A stretch of DNA of 64,000 bases. Origin: Nilaparvata lugens (lineage: Eukaryota > Arthropoda > Insecta > Hemiptera > Delphacidae). Each line of letters begins with the position of its first letter. Positions within the stretch are counted from its first letter, which is position 1. Location of the stretch: contig NC_052505.1 in NCBI RefSeq assembly GCF_014356525.2, positions 48,157,770 to 48,221,769 on the forward strand. The letters are read 5' to 3'. Under the pieces are notes generated by a model. That model saw only the letters and a program-made list of their open reading frames with translations. It was not told the DNA's origin and did not search any database. Made by a program: the position numbers and the translations under genes. Below are positions 10,516-21,800 of the stretch, piece by piece.

Positions 10516-11331
10516 ATGGACATATTTATTTCAAAACATTCGAGAGGTGAAAAACGCGAACGTGAGTCACCGGAAGCGGAAATGCAAGCTCCAAAGAAGG
10601 GATGTGATTCACGGAACGACGAATTAGTACAAATCATTGAAGCTACAATTAAAAAACTGTTCGAGGAGAAGTTCAGTGTGCTGGCAACAAAGGACGATAT
10701 TTCGGGAATAGCTGCTCTAGTCAATGGTCTTAAGCAGGAAAATAGTCAGCTTAAACAAGAGATTCAGCGCTTGAAGAAGCTGAATAATCAGTTTACTAGT
10801 AGGCTGGACGATTATGAAGACCGATCTCGCCGAAATAATCTTATATTCAGGGGTCTTAAATTCAAGAGTGACATGGACTGTCGTGTTACAGTGAAGAAAT
10901 TCTGCTCAGACGTACTTGGATGCGACAGGCAAGTGCAGGTGAACAGAGCTCATACTCTTGGCCCAAAAAAAGACAATGCCCCTATAATCACTCACATTCC
11001 CTCCGACCAGGATTTGGAAAATATATTAAAAAATGTGAACAAGTTGAAGGGTACCGGGTTCAGTGTCCAAAAAGACTTTTCTGTGGCAACTAGAAGAAAA
11101 AGAAGCAAGCTACTTTTTTTGAAAAAGGAACTACTGAGCATCTCAAGTCAATTGAAGTGTTTCCTGAGAGGCGATCAACTATGGGTGGAAGGGCGGTCAT
11201 TCTGGTGGTCGTTGGAGGAAGGACTTCGTCGCGGAAGAGAGGACGGTGTCGAAGAGCTGAGTCAACTGATGAAGCGCGACGTCAGGCCTATCATAGAAAG
11301 AATTCTGAAAAGCGGCGCAGAAAATCCATAG
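10516..11331 (+). CDS. LINE ORF1 protein (coiled-coil, RNA-binding type)
   Basis: The 271-residue basic protein is of the type that coats LINE RNA in the ribonucleoprotein particle. It has an N-terminal charged segment, then a predicted coiled coil at about residues 60-105 (LVNGLKQENSQLKQEIQRLKK, heptad-like Leu/Ile spacing). The conserved junction DYEDRSRRNNLIFRGLKF starts an RRM-like fold. The C-terminal third has basic patches (TRRKRSKLLFLKKEL). No CCHC zinc knuckles are visible. This is the architecture of transposase_22/L1-type ORF1 proteins, also used by other LINE clades. The ATG at 10516 opens the frame. The frame closes with TAG at 11329-11331, and the same frame continues open into ORF2. 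Confidence 0.8.
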   Translation: MDIFISKHSRGEKRERESPEAEMQAPKKGCDSRNDELVQIIEATIKKLFEEKFSVLATKDDISGIAALVNGLKQENSQLKQEIQRLKKLNNQFTSRLDDYEDRSRRNNLIFRGLKFKSDMDCRVTVKKFCSDVLGCDRQVQVNRAHTLGPKKDNAPIITHIPSDQDLENILKNVNKLKGTGFSVQKDFSVATRRKRSKLLFLKKELLSISSQLKCFLRGDQLWVEGRSFWWSLEEGLRRGREDGVEELSQLMKRDVRPIIERILKSGAENP

Positions 11332-11400
11332 GAGGAGGCTCGCTGTCAGCAGTCAAGCGTCAGGAAGTTAGGAGGCAACATAAACGATACTTACCCACAG

Positions 11401-14400
11401 GTGACAGAAATTTTGTATTATAATATTTGTGGACTCAAATCAAAACTAAATGAATTGAATTTTTTGAAATTTCTAGGCAGGTTTGATGTGATTTTTTTGG
11501 CTGAGACTTTTGTTGAAGAAAAAGATATTAGTTTTTATGATAATTTTCTTCATAATTTCGATATAAGGTTTGAAGGCGCAGTCAGGCAATCACAATTTGG
11601 TAGGGCTAGCGGGGGGTTGATGATGGGTATAAATAAATTGTCTAAGCGCGATAAACAGATAGATTTTCGAAAAATAAATGATCGTTTAGTTATAAGTATA
11701 AATATATCTTCACAGGAAGAGATTAACTTGTTGCCTCTGTACTTGAACTGTAATAACTGGAATAATGAGTTTCTGAATTTGATTAATTATATGTACACTA
11801 ACGCAGTTTCTAATTTTGTATTAATAGGTGATATGAATGTACGCATTGGAATAGGGCAGGTGGTAAATGATAAAAGCTTACTTGAAAATAACGACAGGAT
11901 TTCATTGCAGAGAGTTTCCAAAGATAAAGAGTTAAATAATAAGGGACGTAGGTTTTTAGAGCTATGCGAAGATTATAATTTGATTATTCTTAATGGGAGA
12001 ACACCAAGTGATAGGCTAGGGGAATTTACGTTTATTGGTAGCATGGGAGTAGCGGTTAATGATTTGGTTGCGGTGGAAGGAGATTTGTTGAGTTTTGTGA
12101 ACGATTTTAGTATAATAGAAGAGTCATACTCAGATCATATGCCGTTGCGTTTGCAGCTCAGAAGTGAAGAATTGAGAAATGAGAAAGATAACAACAGTAG
12201 GCCATTGCCGAGAAAGCTAATATGGGGAAGAAGTGATGAGCGTTTGTTTAAAGATCGGGTGACAGAAAGATTGAGTGAATCAGTAACTGACGATAATGAA
12301 GACAATCAGATGGCGATAAAAGAAGTTTGCGATTGCATAGAAAAGGCATCAAGCTCATCATTTCTACAGTGTCAGGGTCATGCTAACTTTAAGCAGAGGT
12401 GGTTTGATAACGACTGTAAGAGAGCTCGAGATAGAATGTTTAGTCTGTTGAATCTATTTAGGAAGTGTAACACAGCAGCATTGAAAGATATGTATATTGA
12501 GGAGAGAAAGATTTATAAGAAACTATGTCAGACTAAACGAGAAGCGTATCATGCGGATATTTACGGAGAGTTGAACAATGCTAATGACACAAAGAAATTT
12601 TGGAGGGCGATAAGATCTTTCAAGAAACCATCTAGGCGAGTGGCTACTAGCATAAGCTCAGATAATTGGGTGAAACATTTTCAAAAGCTATTGAATCCAC
12701 CGTTGAGCGCTGACCCAGTCTTGTACGCAGAGCCGTTGGTTTTCAATGATATTCTTGATCGCGACTTCCAATTGGATGAGTTGAAAGCCCTCTTACGAAA
12801 GGCAAAAAATAATAAAGCAGCAGGTCAGGATGGCATCCCCTATGAGTTTTATAAGAATGGCCCAGACGAGTTAATGAGAAGAATAACGGTAATATTCAAT
12901 AATATTTATAAAACGGCAAACGTCCCAAATTCTTTTCAAAAATCAATAGTCTTCCCTCTACTCAAAAAAGGAGATGTAAATCAGACTGAGAGCTACAGAG
13001 GAATATCTTTCATAGACGCAATAGCAAAACTTTTCGCTGGTAATTTATTGAGCAGATTAGAGAAGTGGGTTCACGTTAACAAAATACTAAACGAATATCA
13101 GGCAGGTTTCAGGAAGGGATATTCCACAGCTGACAATATATTCAATTTATTATCAATAGCCAAGTTGAAAATTAGTCGAAAACGAGGTAAACTCTTCTGT
13201 TTTTACGTTGACTTCTCTTCCGCGTTCGATACGGTGGACAGACGAGCGCTTTTCTACAAGCTCTCGTGCATGGGGGTTTCATCAAAGTTTTTGAAGATGC
13301 TTAGAAATATATATTTCGGAAATAATGGAACCACTGCACGAGTATGGGGTGAGGATGGGCTGACGGAGGAGTTCAGTACAGGAGTAGGCTTAAAACAGGG
13401 CTGTCAGATGAGTCCTCTCTTATTCTCACTTTTTTTAAATGATTTGGAGGGGGAATTGGGAGGAGGAGCAAGAGTGGGAAATCTACGAATAAAACTTCTT
13501 ATGTATGCGGATGATATTGTGTTACTAGCTGAAACAGAAAAAGAACTACAAGATATGATATTCAGTCTGGAAATTTATTGCAAGCGATGGAATCTGAGAG
13601 TGAACTTGAATAAATCGAAAATAATGGTATTTAAAAATGGCGGAAGGCAAGGGAGACAGGAGGAATGGTTTTTTGACGGGAATCGGATAGAAAGAGTTAA
13701 CGAATATAAGTACTTGGGAGTAATTATGACATCAACCCTTAGAATGTCTCCTCATCTTGAAAATAAATTGGGAAGTGCGAAAGCAGGGCTAAATGCTGGC
13801 TGGGGGCAATTCATAAATAATAGGAAAGTACCATTGTCGGCTAAGTGGGTTTTATACAGAGCTGTAGCAAGGGCAATCATGGTGTATGCTGCTCAGGTGT
13901 GGGGATATAGTAGGTTTGAACAGGTGGAAAAATTGTGGCGCTTTTTCATTAAAAGATTGTTCAACCTGCCTTATAATACACCCAGTTATATTCTATTCTT
14001 AGAAACAGGAGAACCGCCGCTTTTTGAATACACGCTCCGATTGCATTTCAATTATGTTTGCAAGGTAATGAAAATGCAGGATTGGCGCTTACCTAAACTA
14101 CTAGCAGCCCAAGTTGTAAAAAAGAGGGTGTTCTGGTATAAGAGCTGGTTAGATATGTCGCAAGAGCTGGGTGCCAATGTTGATTTGAGTTTGGACAATC
14201 TGAGTAATTGGAAAAGTGAAGTTAATAAAATTTGGAATTTAAGGAAATTGAGAAACATTGAGGATTTTAAGATCTCAGCAAACGCAGCCAGACATCATAC
14301 CATATATAAGAGTCTCACAAGTGTGAATTTGGGGGGTAATGGCTATTTAAAGGAGGAATTTGGTTTGCCAGACATCAGGTGGATAATGAAAGTGAGAGGA

Positions 14401-14670
14401 GAATTGTTAAATTTGAATGACAGACCGTGGTTGGAGGGAAGTATTAGAATGTGTTCGATGTGTAATGCGGGTGAAAGAGAGGACACGTTTCATTTTGTGG
14501 CGCGGTGTTTGGTGTTGGGTGAGTGGAGACGAAGGTGGTTGGGTAAATCAACTCTCTCGGAAAATGAGTACCTAGAAGTTCTGAACGGAGGAAATTGGCG
14601 GGGGCTGGTTGAATTTTGTAGAGTGGCTTGGCATTATCGGTGGTTCTTATTAGAGAATTTCAACTATTGA
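11401..14670 (+). CDS. LINE ORF2: endonuclease-reverse transcriptase
   Basis: This is the enzyme for target-primed reverse transcription. The order is an apurinic-type endonuclease (NICGLKSKLNELNF, FLAETFVEE, IGDMNVRIG, SYSDHMPLR), a linker, RT (KNNKAAGQDGIPYEFYKNG, FRKGYSTADN, FYVDFSSAFDTVDRR, LKQGCQMSPLLFSLFLNDL, catalytic YADDIVLLAE) and a C-terminal C-C-H-C cluster (CSMCNAGEREDTFHFVARC). Length and domain order are complete. The frame is open from 11332, directly after the ORF1 TAG. It contains no ATG until about residue 74, inside the endonuclease, so 11401 (GTG) is only nominal and readthrough or non-AUG reinitiation is implied. Clade is not assigned. The sequence is more like I/Jockey-group elements than RTE. 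Confidence 0.9.
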   Translation: MTEILYYNICGLKSKLNELNFLKFLGRFDVIFLAETFVEEKDISFYDNFLHNFDIRFEGAVRQSQFGRASGGLMMGINKLSKRDKQIDFRKINDRLVISINISSQEEINLLPLYLNCNNWNNEFLNLINYMYTNAVSNFVLIGDMNVRIGIGQVVNDKSLLENNDRISLQRVSKDKELNNKGRRFLELCEDYNLIILNGRTPSDRLGEFTFIGSMGVAVNDLVAVEGDLLSFVNDFSIIEESYSDHMPLRLQLRSEELRNEKDNNSRPLPRKLIWGRSDERLFKDRVTERLSESVTDDNEDNQMAIKEVCDCIEKASSSSFLQCQGHANFKQRWFDNDCKRARDRMFSLLNLFRKCNTAALKDMYIEERKIYKKLCQTKREAYHADIYGELNNANDTKKFWRAIRSFKKPSRRVATSISSDNWVKHFQKLLNPPLSADPVLYAEPLVFNDILDRDFQLDELKALLRKAKNNKAAGQDGIPYEFYKNGPDELMRRITVIFNNIYKTANVPNSFQKSIVFPLLKKGDVNQTESYRGISFIDAIAKLFAGNLLSRLEKWVHVNKILNEYQAGFRKGYSTADNIFNLLSIAKLKISRKRGKLFCFYVDFSSAFDTVDRRALFYKLSCMGVSSKFLKMLRNIYFGNNGTTARVWGEDGLTEEFSTGVGLKQGCQMSPLLFSLFLNDLEGELGGGARVGNLRIKLLMYADDIVLLAETEKELQDMIFSLEIYCKRWNLRVNLNKSKIMVFKNGGRQGRQEEWFFDGNRIERVNEYKYLGVIMTSTLRMSPHLENKLGSAKAGLNAGWGQFINNRKVPLSAKWVLYRAVARAIMVYAAQVWGYSRFEQVEKLWRFFIKRLFNLPYNTPSYILFLETGEPPLFEYTLRLHFNYVCKVMKMQDWRLPKLLAAQVVKKRVFWYKSWLDMSQELGANVDLSLDNLSNWKSEVNKIWNLRKLRNIEDFKISANAARHHTIYKSLTSVNLGGNGYLKEEFGLPDIRWIMKVRGELLNLNDRPWLEGSIRMCSMCNAGEREDTFHFVARCLVLGEWRRRWLGKSTLSENEYLEVLNGGNWRGLVEFCRVAWHYRWFLLENFNY

Positions 14671-15012
14671 AGTAGGGTAAGCATATATGTATAATGTCAA
14701 TTGAAACCAAATGAAGACACTTTCCGACTGGCATTATGTTCAATAGAACGTTTCTGCATTTGTTGATATTGTGGAATAGCCTATTGAGATTTTCTGTGAA
14801 TTGTTGTTGCTTTTATAGTGTTTTATCTCTCTGTTATGTTTGATTTATTTGTATATATTGAATTTCTCTTAAATGTTCACTTTTAAATAAAGTTTTCTGT
14901 AATTCTTATCATAGATAAAATGAAAAAATCTCAACTCGAGCTGACGGCGAAAGCCAAGCTTAGGGTGTTATGAATTTGTATTTTTGTATATTGTGCTGTT
15001 GAAAATAAAACA

Positions 15013-15045
<33 letters not shown>

Positions 15046-15069
15046 TATTATTATTATTATTATTATTAT
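15013..15069 (+). repeat. (ATT)n microsatellite, LINE tail
   Basis: This is an almost pure att run with one interruption (tatatt), directly after the LINE 3' UTR. It is best read as the element's tail. Confidence 0.85.
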
Positions 15070-15159
15070 AAGTATAAACTGAGATAAAATAACAAACTTT
15101 CTGATGATTTAGAATAATTCAAACAACTGATTCATGACATATGATTATCATATCATTCT

Positions 15160-15780
15160 TCCCTCCCAGTAGTGGAACCTACCGGGGCCAATCTACGAAT
15201 GTTGACAGAAACTTATCTTCCATCAGAAAGTCTTACTTGAGCGACATGAGGGTTCAAATGAATAATTTCTACCTTTTCAACTTCAGGATCATGCTTACTG
15301 CGTCTTACAAAGGTCTTCATCCATGCCTCCTTGGCGTTGATCAGCCAGGATGGCAAGTTTGTCATAGAATGAACATTCGCTCGTGAGGTGTGCAATTGAT
15401 GGTCGTGCAGAGAAGCGAGCAAATGCTGCTTAGTGATTCTAAGAGTACCTTTTCCCAGTGAGAAGTATCCATGTTCCTGGACCGTAGGGCTAAACGGATT
15501 GTCTTCCAAATTATTCCATTGTAGCGTTCCACCTGTCCATTACCTTGAGGGTTGTAAGGTGTTGTGGAACTGGTAGCTACACCCTTGGACATTAAGTAAT
15601 CTTTGACATCTTTTGATAGAAAACTGGTCCCTCTATCAGTGTGTATGTATGAAGGATAGCCGTATGTGGTGAATAAGTAATTGAGATTTTGAATTACTGT
15701 TTCTGATGACATATCTCGACAGGGATAGGCAAAGGGAAATCTCGAATATTCATCCACAATAGTGAGGATGTACTTGTTTC
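15160..15780 (-). pseudogene. Ty3/Gypsy integrase fragment
   Basis: On the minus strand this encodes the second half of a retroviral-type integrase: DEYSRFPFAYPCRDM, YIHTDRGTSFLS (second catalytic Asp), SSTTPYNPQGNGQVERYNG (catalytic Glu) and HERMF, then a C-terminal strand-rich tail (EKVEIIHLNPHVAQVRL, IRRLAPVGS in another frame). A frameshift lies near 15360. No LTRs, protease or RT are attached. At 15780 it joins a short PLE-like repeat that resembles 1870-1910 (atatgaataat, aatatcaacttct). Confidence 0.85.
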
Positions 15781-15928
15781 TAGTTGAATAATATGAATAA
15801 TAACCACAATATCAACTTCTTAACTACACAAAATAAGTAAAAAGTCTTTTCAGCCGCTTGTGTGGCCTTAAATACTTTTTTCCCCCACCTCCTGTCTAAA
15901 GTGATTACTTCACTCCCTGGAACATAAT

Positions 15929-17012
15929 TGACCGAACGAAGTGAGGTCTAAGATTCAAGTCGACGGTTTGGCATTTCTCTTAAAGTTTAAATGTTTAAAT
16001 GTTGCGCATTTACGGCGAAACGCGGTAATAGATTTTCATGAAATTTGACAGGTATGTTCCTTTTTAAATTGCGCGGCGACGTATATACAAGGTTTTTGGA
16101 AATTTTGCATTTCAAGGATAATATAAAAGGAAAAAGGAGCCTCCTTCATACGCCAATATTAGAGTAAAAATCAGACTATAGATTTATTCATCATAAATCA
16201 GCTGACAAGTGATTACACAGATGTGTGGAGAAGCCAGTCTATTACTGTATTTGTATAAGGTCTATAGTTTCAATCAAAGACCTTGAAGAGTTATGCATCT
16301 TTAAGCTGGGTTTACACCAAAGTTATTAACAAAATGTTAATAACTTAATCCTTATAGATTCTATTAGATTGAACGCAAGTTGACAAACACACATGTTCAT
16401 CATGTGTATGATAAGTTATGTTCAATCTAATATTATAATCTATAAGGATTGAGTTATTAACATTTTGTTAATAAATTTGGTCTAATCGCAGCTTCAAGGT
16501 CTTTGGTTTCAATATTTCGTTTTGCAGTCATGGTATTATTATGCGTGTCCATCAGTATCAATATTCTCACATACGAAAAAACTAATTTAATAGGTGATTA
16601 AAAATAATCAAATGAACTAAATAATGCTGAAGAAATTATAATATTCTTAATTGAAAAAAATAAATTTGCATTAGATGGAAAGATTATCACGGAACTGGAT
16701 GAATATTATATAAATTCTGGAATAGAAATATATTCTATTCATTGTTTAAATTAACATAAATTATGGAATACAAATTCAAACGTGCACTAATTTTGTTAAC
16801 ATTTAAAACAGTAACTGTTTACATCTGTCAACTGTTGACATCAGGTACTTGTGGATGAGAATACTGCGTGAGGTCTACTGTTCACAGAACTACTAGTAGT
16901 ATAGTGATATGAAGTTTGTAATATCCGTAAATGCGTAACATATAAACATTTAAACATTAAGAGAAATGCCAAACCGTCGACTTGAATCTTGGACCTCACT
17001 TAGTTCGGTCAA
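15929..17012. mobile_element. Non-coding element with about 70-bp inverted repeats
   Basis: The left end tgaccgaacgaagtgaggtc + taagattcaagtcgacggtt continues past ggcatttctctta. It is mirrored at the right by ...aagagaaatgccaaacc + gtcgacttgaatcttggacc + tcacttagttcggtca. The total is about 1.08 kb with no ORF. It contains the smaller palindromic element at 16311-16497. The superfamily is unknown and no clear target duplication was found. Confidence 0.8.
16311..16497. mobile_element. Short palindromic MITE (AAGCTG...CAGCTT)
   Basis: The ends aagctgggtttacaccaaag ttattaac and gttaataaatttggtct aatcgcagctt are inverted. The interior is nearly self-complementary (atccttatagattctatt against aatctataaggat). 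The ends resemble those of the larger foldback element at 27940-30690, so the two probably belong to one family. Confidence 0.7.
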
Positions 17013-17149
17013 AAAAATGTATAATTTTTTATTCCATGTTATTCAAAATACCAGCCAACGAATATCCCTCATTAACTAATCAAATTTGAAACGGGAACTT
17101 CATCATAGTTGTAGTTGTGGCGGCCATTGTTGTTACAACTTTTGCTGAC

Positions 17150-17732
17150 AAAGGTCTATAAATACAGGTCATGACACTTATGTTCCTTATGGAGCGGCCA
17201 TTTTATGGGGTCTTCATGGCGGTACATTTGAAAATCCAATTCAGTTTGCTCGTAACAAAATTATGCATTTTAAAAACAATATTCTAGTTCAGATAATATG
17301 TGAATTCAGGTTTTCAAGTTTTTAATAATGAAATTTCAATAATAAATGCTTCAATTATTCATTTATTTATTATTGAAAATTGTTCTTATTCTTGTAACTC
17401 AAGGATTATGATTCATAAGGCATTCGGACAAGACAGAAACATGCGAGGCCAACTTCAAAAAAGTTTCAAGTTCCCGATCAATTAAATCTAAAAATCAACA
17501 ATTCAGTTCCTCTAGTTGGAATCTAAATATTATTATTCTGTTGGAACAATTTGTTTTACAATTCAAAGCCAAGCAATATCCCTTGAACAATATAACAAAA
17601 TAACACATCATGTTGTTCAATCTATAATGATTACAGCTGATAAATTTGAAAATTGGTGAACTAGAACCCCATAAAATGGCAATTTTGTAATTCATCACGG
17701 GATTGTGTCATGACCTGTATTTATAGACCTTG
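17150..17732. mobile_element. hAT-like MITE, copy 1
   Basis: This 583-bp element has inverted ends AAAGGTCTATAAATACAGGT and its complement ending in ccttg at 17732. It is flanked by the 8-bp direct repeat TTGCTGAC at 17142-17149 and 17733-17740. An 8-bp duplication and CAAGG-type ends fit the hAT superfamily. There is no coding capacity. A second copy starts immediately after the shared duplication. Confidence 0.85.
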
Positions 17733-17740
17733 TTGCTGAC

Positions 17741-20447
17741 CAAGGTTTATAAATACAGGTCATGACACTCATGTACATTATGGAGCGGCCATTTTATGGG
17801 GTCTTCATGGCGTTACATTTGAAAATCCAATCTAATTCAATTTGCTCGTAACAAAATTATGCATTTTAAAAACAATATTTTAGTTCAGATAATATGTGAA
17901 TTCAGGTTTTCAATTTTTAATAATGAAATTTCAATAATAAATGCTTCAATTATTCTTTTACTAGCATGTAACCCGTGCTTCGCAAGGGTCTTTCTTAAAA
18001 CTTGACGTAATGAAAACTAGAAGAATTCAAAATAGGCCTATAAGAATCCTCGGTTGATTAAGAATTTATATGCTGCATTTCAAGTAAATCAGTATGACCA
18101 TCTTTCAATTAAAAAAAGAAGTTGGATTCAAAATGGCGGAAAAAATTTGGGTGTGACGGAAAACCTGTTTTTATTATTCGAAAAGGATCCCCAATCATAC
18201 CTATCTTATAATTTCCCTTTTTAGAGAAATCTTCTGCTGCTTCCATACAAACTGGAAGCATGACAAATATTTGAAATTTGACAAACTGAAAACTTGATGT
18301 AATCAAATCTTGAATAATTTAAAATTGGTCTATAACCACCCTCGGTTAAGCAAGAATCTATATGCAAAATTTCAAGTTAATCAGTTCAGTAGTTCTGACG
18401 TGATAATGAGTCAAACATAATTTCCCTATACTTTACATCTGTATAGGCTACGTTTATAATCCAGTTCTTTCCTTTATTATAGTATAGAAGATGGATGGAT
18501 GATCATTGTTATTCTACTAAAAGATAGAATAAGTTGAATAGTTTCCCTTTCAGAGGGAGTTTTGACTACCAACAAAACTCATTTTTCATTTGAAGATATA
18601 ACGAAAAGGTGCATATGACCTTATTTTTTTGCTCAGCTTGCCAAAATACCCCTCATTCCAATATTAAAATTTTCGACTGACTGTACAGTGAGTCAGTCAT
18701 TCTATCAGGGCTCGAATATTTTTGAAATTTCAATTAAATAAAAATGGAAGAATATAATTTCTTTATGTAAATAACACCTTCATTCAAAGACATATTAACT
18801 GCATGCGTTTTCATATTGCCGATACAGCATTGATGAAACTGTAGACGTTTATTTAGCACTTTGTCTCAAAAATTTTTCTAGCTGAAAAATTAATAATCCA
18901 AGCCACGTGTAGGCCTAAACATTGCATCAGGAAATAGTATATTTCGCACCTAGGGCCGAAAATGAGACTTTTCCGGCTCGAAATCGGTCGAGGCCTTAGG
19001 CCGAGGACTAGAAAAGATTGAGAGCCGGAAAAAAATTTTGCCCATGGTGAGAACGTTATTTTTCGCCACACAGAAAAATAAACAATATAAATATGAGAAT
19101 AATTGTTTATTAAGCACTTCCGAAAGCAAAACAGGAAGGTCATAGCTCTAGCAAATCTGAGGAAATCTGAATATCAGGAAATTGTCCAAGTATTTTTATT
19201 TTTTATTCTGATTTGTCTAAATAACCTAAAAGATTATGTTCAATTATGTAAGAGGTTGAGTTTATACTATTTATTCTTCCAAATGACAATAAGATGATAT
19301 TATTATAAATGTTTTGATTCTTGAATAATAAACACAAATAATGAAAAGTTTTTTGATCAGCTGTTTTAGCACACTTGAAATTTGGCCAATCTGAATGTCA
19401 ACGTCAACAATGCTTGTTGTCGTTGACTTCGGAAGTTTAGGTTAGAAGTTCTATCCTACTCTGAAAATCGAATTTGAATAGTTTATAATATATATCTTAT
19501 CTGTATTTTATTCATCCAAATAAAATGATAGTATCTTATTGCAGAATACTTATTCAATTCTAGAAGCATAAACTGATTCCGTTTCATGAACCATTTTGTA
19601 AACACGTTCACATCAAATCAGAATCAGCTGACTTCAAGTTTATTTTACAGCCCTAGGGCCGTAAAAATTTTACCGGCCTGGTCAGAAAACAATCATTTTC
19701 GGCCTTCATATGACGCACGAAAACCAGCTCATTACATACAAGTGGGGCGAAAAAGAAGTTTCAAAACTATGTTTTTCAGGTAGAAAGCAATATAGAAACA
19801 AATGTTCCTTTCTTAATTTCGACCATATGATTTGGTGATTTTTAATGAAATCGAATGTACCATCAATGAATTAAACATTAATAATTCTGAAAAATCTAGA
19901 AGGAAAATTAAAATTTGGACTTCCTAGTGCACGAGATTGATATTTTTAGAATCTAAGTGCAAAATTTGGAGATGTAAATCATTCCCGTTTTTCCGGTATG
20001 CAATCCACAAGTTGACATGTTTTGATGCGAACAAACGAACACACGAACAAACACAACCCTACTCTATCTTTTTATATAGATTTATTATTAAAAATTGTTC
20101 TTGTTCTTGTAAATCAAGGATTATGATTCATAAGGCATTCGGACAAGACAGAAACATGCGAGGCCAACTTCAAAAAAGTTTCAAGTTCCCGATCAATTAA
20201 ATCTAAAAATCAACAATTCAGTTCCTCTAGTTGGAATCTAAATATTATTATTCTGTTGGAACAATTTGTTTTACAATTCAAAGCCAAGCAATATCCCTTG
20301 AACAATATAACAAAATAACACATCATGTTGTTCAATCTATAATGATTACAGCTGATAAATTTGAAAATTGGTGAACTAGAACCCCATAAAATGGCAATTT
20401 TGTAATTCATCACGGGATTGTGTCATGACCTGTATTTATAGACCTTC
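17741..20447. mobile_element. hAT-like MITE, copy 2, split by an insertion
   Basis: The ends CAAGGTTTATAAATACAGGT and its complement (ending gacctt c at 20447) are bounded by TTGCTGAC at 17733-17740 and 20448-20455. The MITE body is the same as copy 1 (tcattttggagc-type variants only), but about 2.1 kb of family X repeat sits between caattattc and tttattatt. Confidence 0.85.
17957..20086 (+). mobile_element. Family X repeat inside hAT-like MITE 2
   Basis: The insertion starts ttactagcatgtaacccgtg + cttcgcaagggtc and ends near actctatctttttatatag. Comparison with MITE copy 1 gives the empty site. A similar start occurs at 34088 and a similar end at 37979 (tataccggtatag). No ORF is recognised. 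Inside, 18930-19075 (tagtatatttcgcacctagg ... gccacacag) is a smaller repeat that recurs at 31185-31335. The superfamily is undetermined; a non-autonomous Helitron or other rolling-circle element is possible. Confidence 0.7.
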
Positions 20448-20455
20448 TTGCTGAC

Positions 20456-21800
20456 AGATAGCGCATAGCGCTGTCGGCGGAGAACTGTGATTACAAGCCA
20501 GCCCAGCGGTTTACTTTTTAGATTATTTTGTAACACATTGTTTGGTCACGTACGTTTTAAAAAAAATTCCATTTGCAGTTTTTATAAAAATGTAGTTGGA
20601 GGAAAAATGTTGTGTATATCACGAGTGGAAAATGTTTTTTCTCCCTCAGCAAAATTGTTGCCCTCGGCTTCGCCTCGGGCTTCAAACTTCTCCCTCAGAG
20701 AGAAAAAAAGAGTACTTTTCACTCTAGATATACAAATAACTATTTCTACAACCGCTCGTCAAGTTCTTCTTAATGAACCGAAAACTCATAATAAAACAGC
20801 TGTTTTATGAGAAGCGAGCAAGAATCTATTCTACGCTTGCCAGCTGTTTATTTTACTGATTGTTCATATGATAGCGATTTATGCTCGGTTGTCGCGCGGT
20901 TGGCAAATTGCTCCATTTGCCAGCCTCGTACACATGACAGCGATTCATGAGTGGTTTGCCCTCGGTTAAGACTGTGCAGAGGCTGAAATTAAACTTTCTA
21001 CTGTTGATATTTTTTTAAGTTTCTCAAAGTTATTATCATCAAGCTATCAAAATAGAAAAGTTTTCTCAGAAAAACATTTTTTCCGATCATTACTTTTTGA
21101 GCGCCTAAAGTTTAAATTTTTGGAACAGAACATTTCAAATACGGTAAGAGATAAATCTTTGAAATTTGAAAAAATTCTCTATGGCATTGTTGATTGAATA
21201 AAACAAAACTTTTCTGAAGATATCAATTTTTGAGAATGCTATTCAATTTACTAAAAATGACCAAAAATAACTTATTATGTACCTAAAATAACGAATTGCT
21301 TATTTCTAATTCAATGTCCCAATGTGGGGATGTTGGGATGCAAGGAATGTCCCATCGTGGGCCGATCTTAAGCCCAGGTTGGGACACTCCCAAAAAATTG
21401 TTTTTGCAATAAAAAAATCAATTGACAATCAATGCATTTGCCATGAAAGTGTAAGCAAATACAATCAATATAAAATTAGCTCGGTTGACTGAAGACATGT
21501 GTACGCTCTCATGCCTGCTCTAGTATATCAACCCGCCCGGCAACCGAGCGACAACCGAGCGGTTTGACTGGAAACTACAACCGCCGCGATTCGCCGGCGA
21601 CTGCTCAAACCAAGCGTTGCATGTGTACGGCACCATGTCTTTCCCTATACCTCGCAACCGCCACAGAGAAGAAAGATTCCTTCTACTTTGTGCAACCGCT
21701 CGGTTGGTCAACCGCGCGACAACCGAGCGTAAATCGCTGTCATGTGAACAGGCTATTACTCTCGCTAACTGTAGTGCATGCGCAGTAGGCTACATTTTTT
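20456..21800. repeat. Inverted-repeat-rich, GC-richer repeat region
   Basis: The string atagcgatttatgctcggtt + gtcgcgcggttgg near 20871-20903 is inverted at 21700-21745 (caaccgcgcgacaaccgagc + gtaaatcgctgtcatg). Further degenerate copies of cggttgtcgc-like sequence occur at 20930 and 21530-21560. These look like ends of a DNA transposon about 0.87 kb long. The segment 20990-21260 is the diverged repeat also seen at 9850-10180. Short ORFs here are not credible genes. Confidence 0.55.

Larger units (their letters stand above)
10441..15069 (+). mobile_element. Nearly intact two-ORF LINE in the SGSH intron
   Basis: The element has a short 5' leader, ORF1 (10516-11331), ORF2 (to 14670), a 3' UTR of about 340 bp with an AATAAA-type signal (gaaaataaaacatc), and an (ATT)n tail at 15013-15069. 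Tails of short tandem repeats in place of poly(A) are known for the I, CR1 and L2 groups. Neither ORF has an internal stop or frameshift, unlike every other element in the window, so this is the youngest-looking LINE here. I did not find convincing target duplications. The 5' boundary is approximate. Confidence 0.85.
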
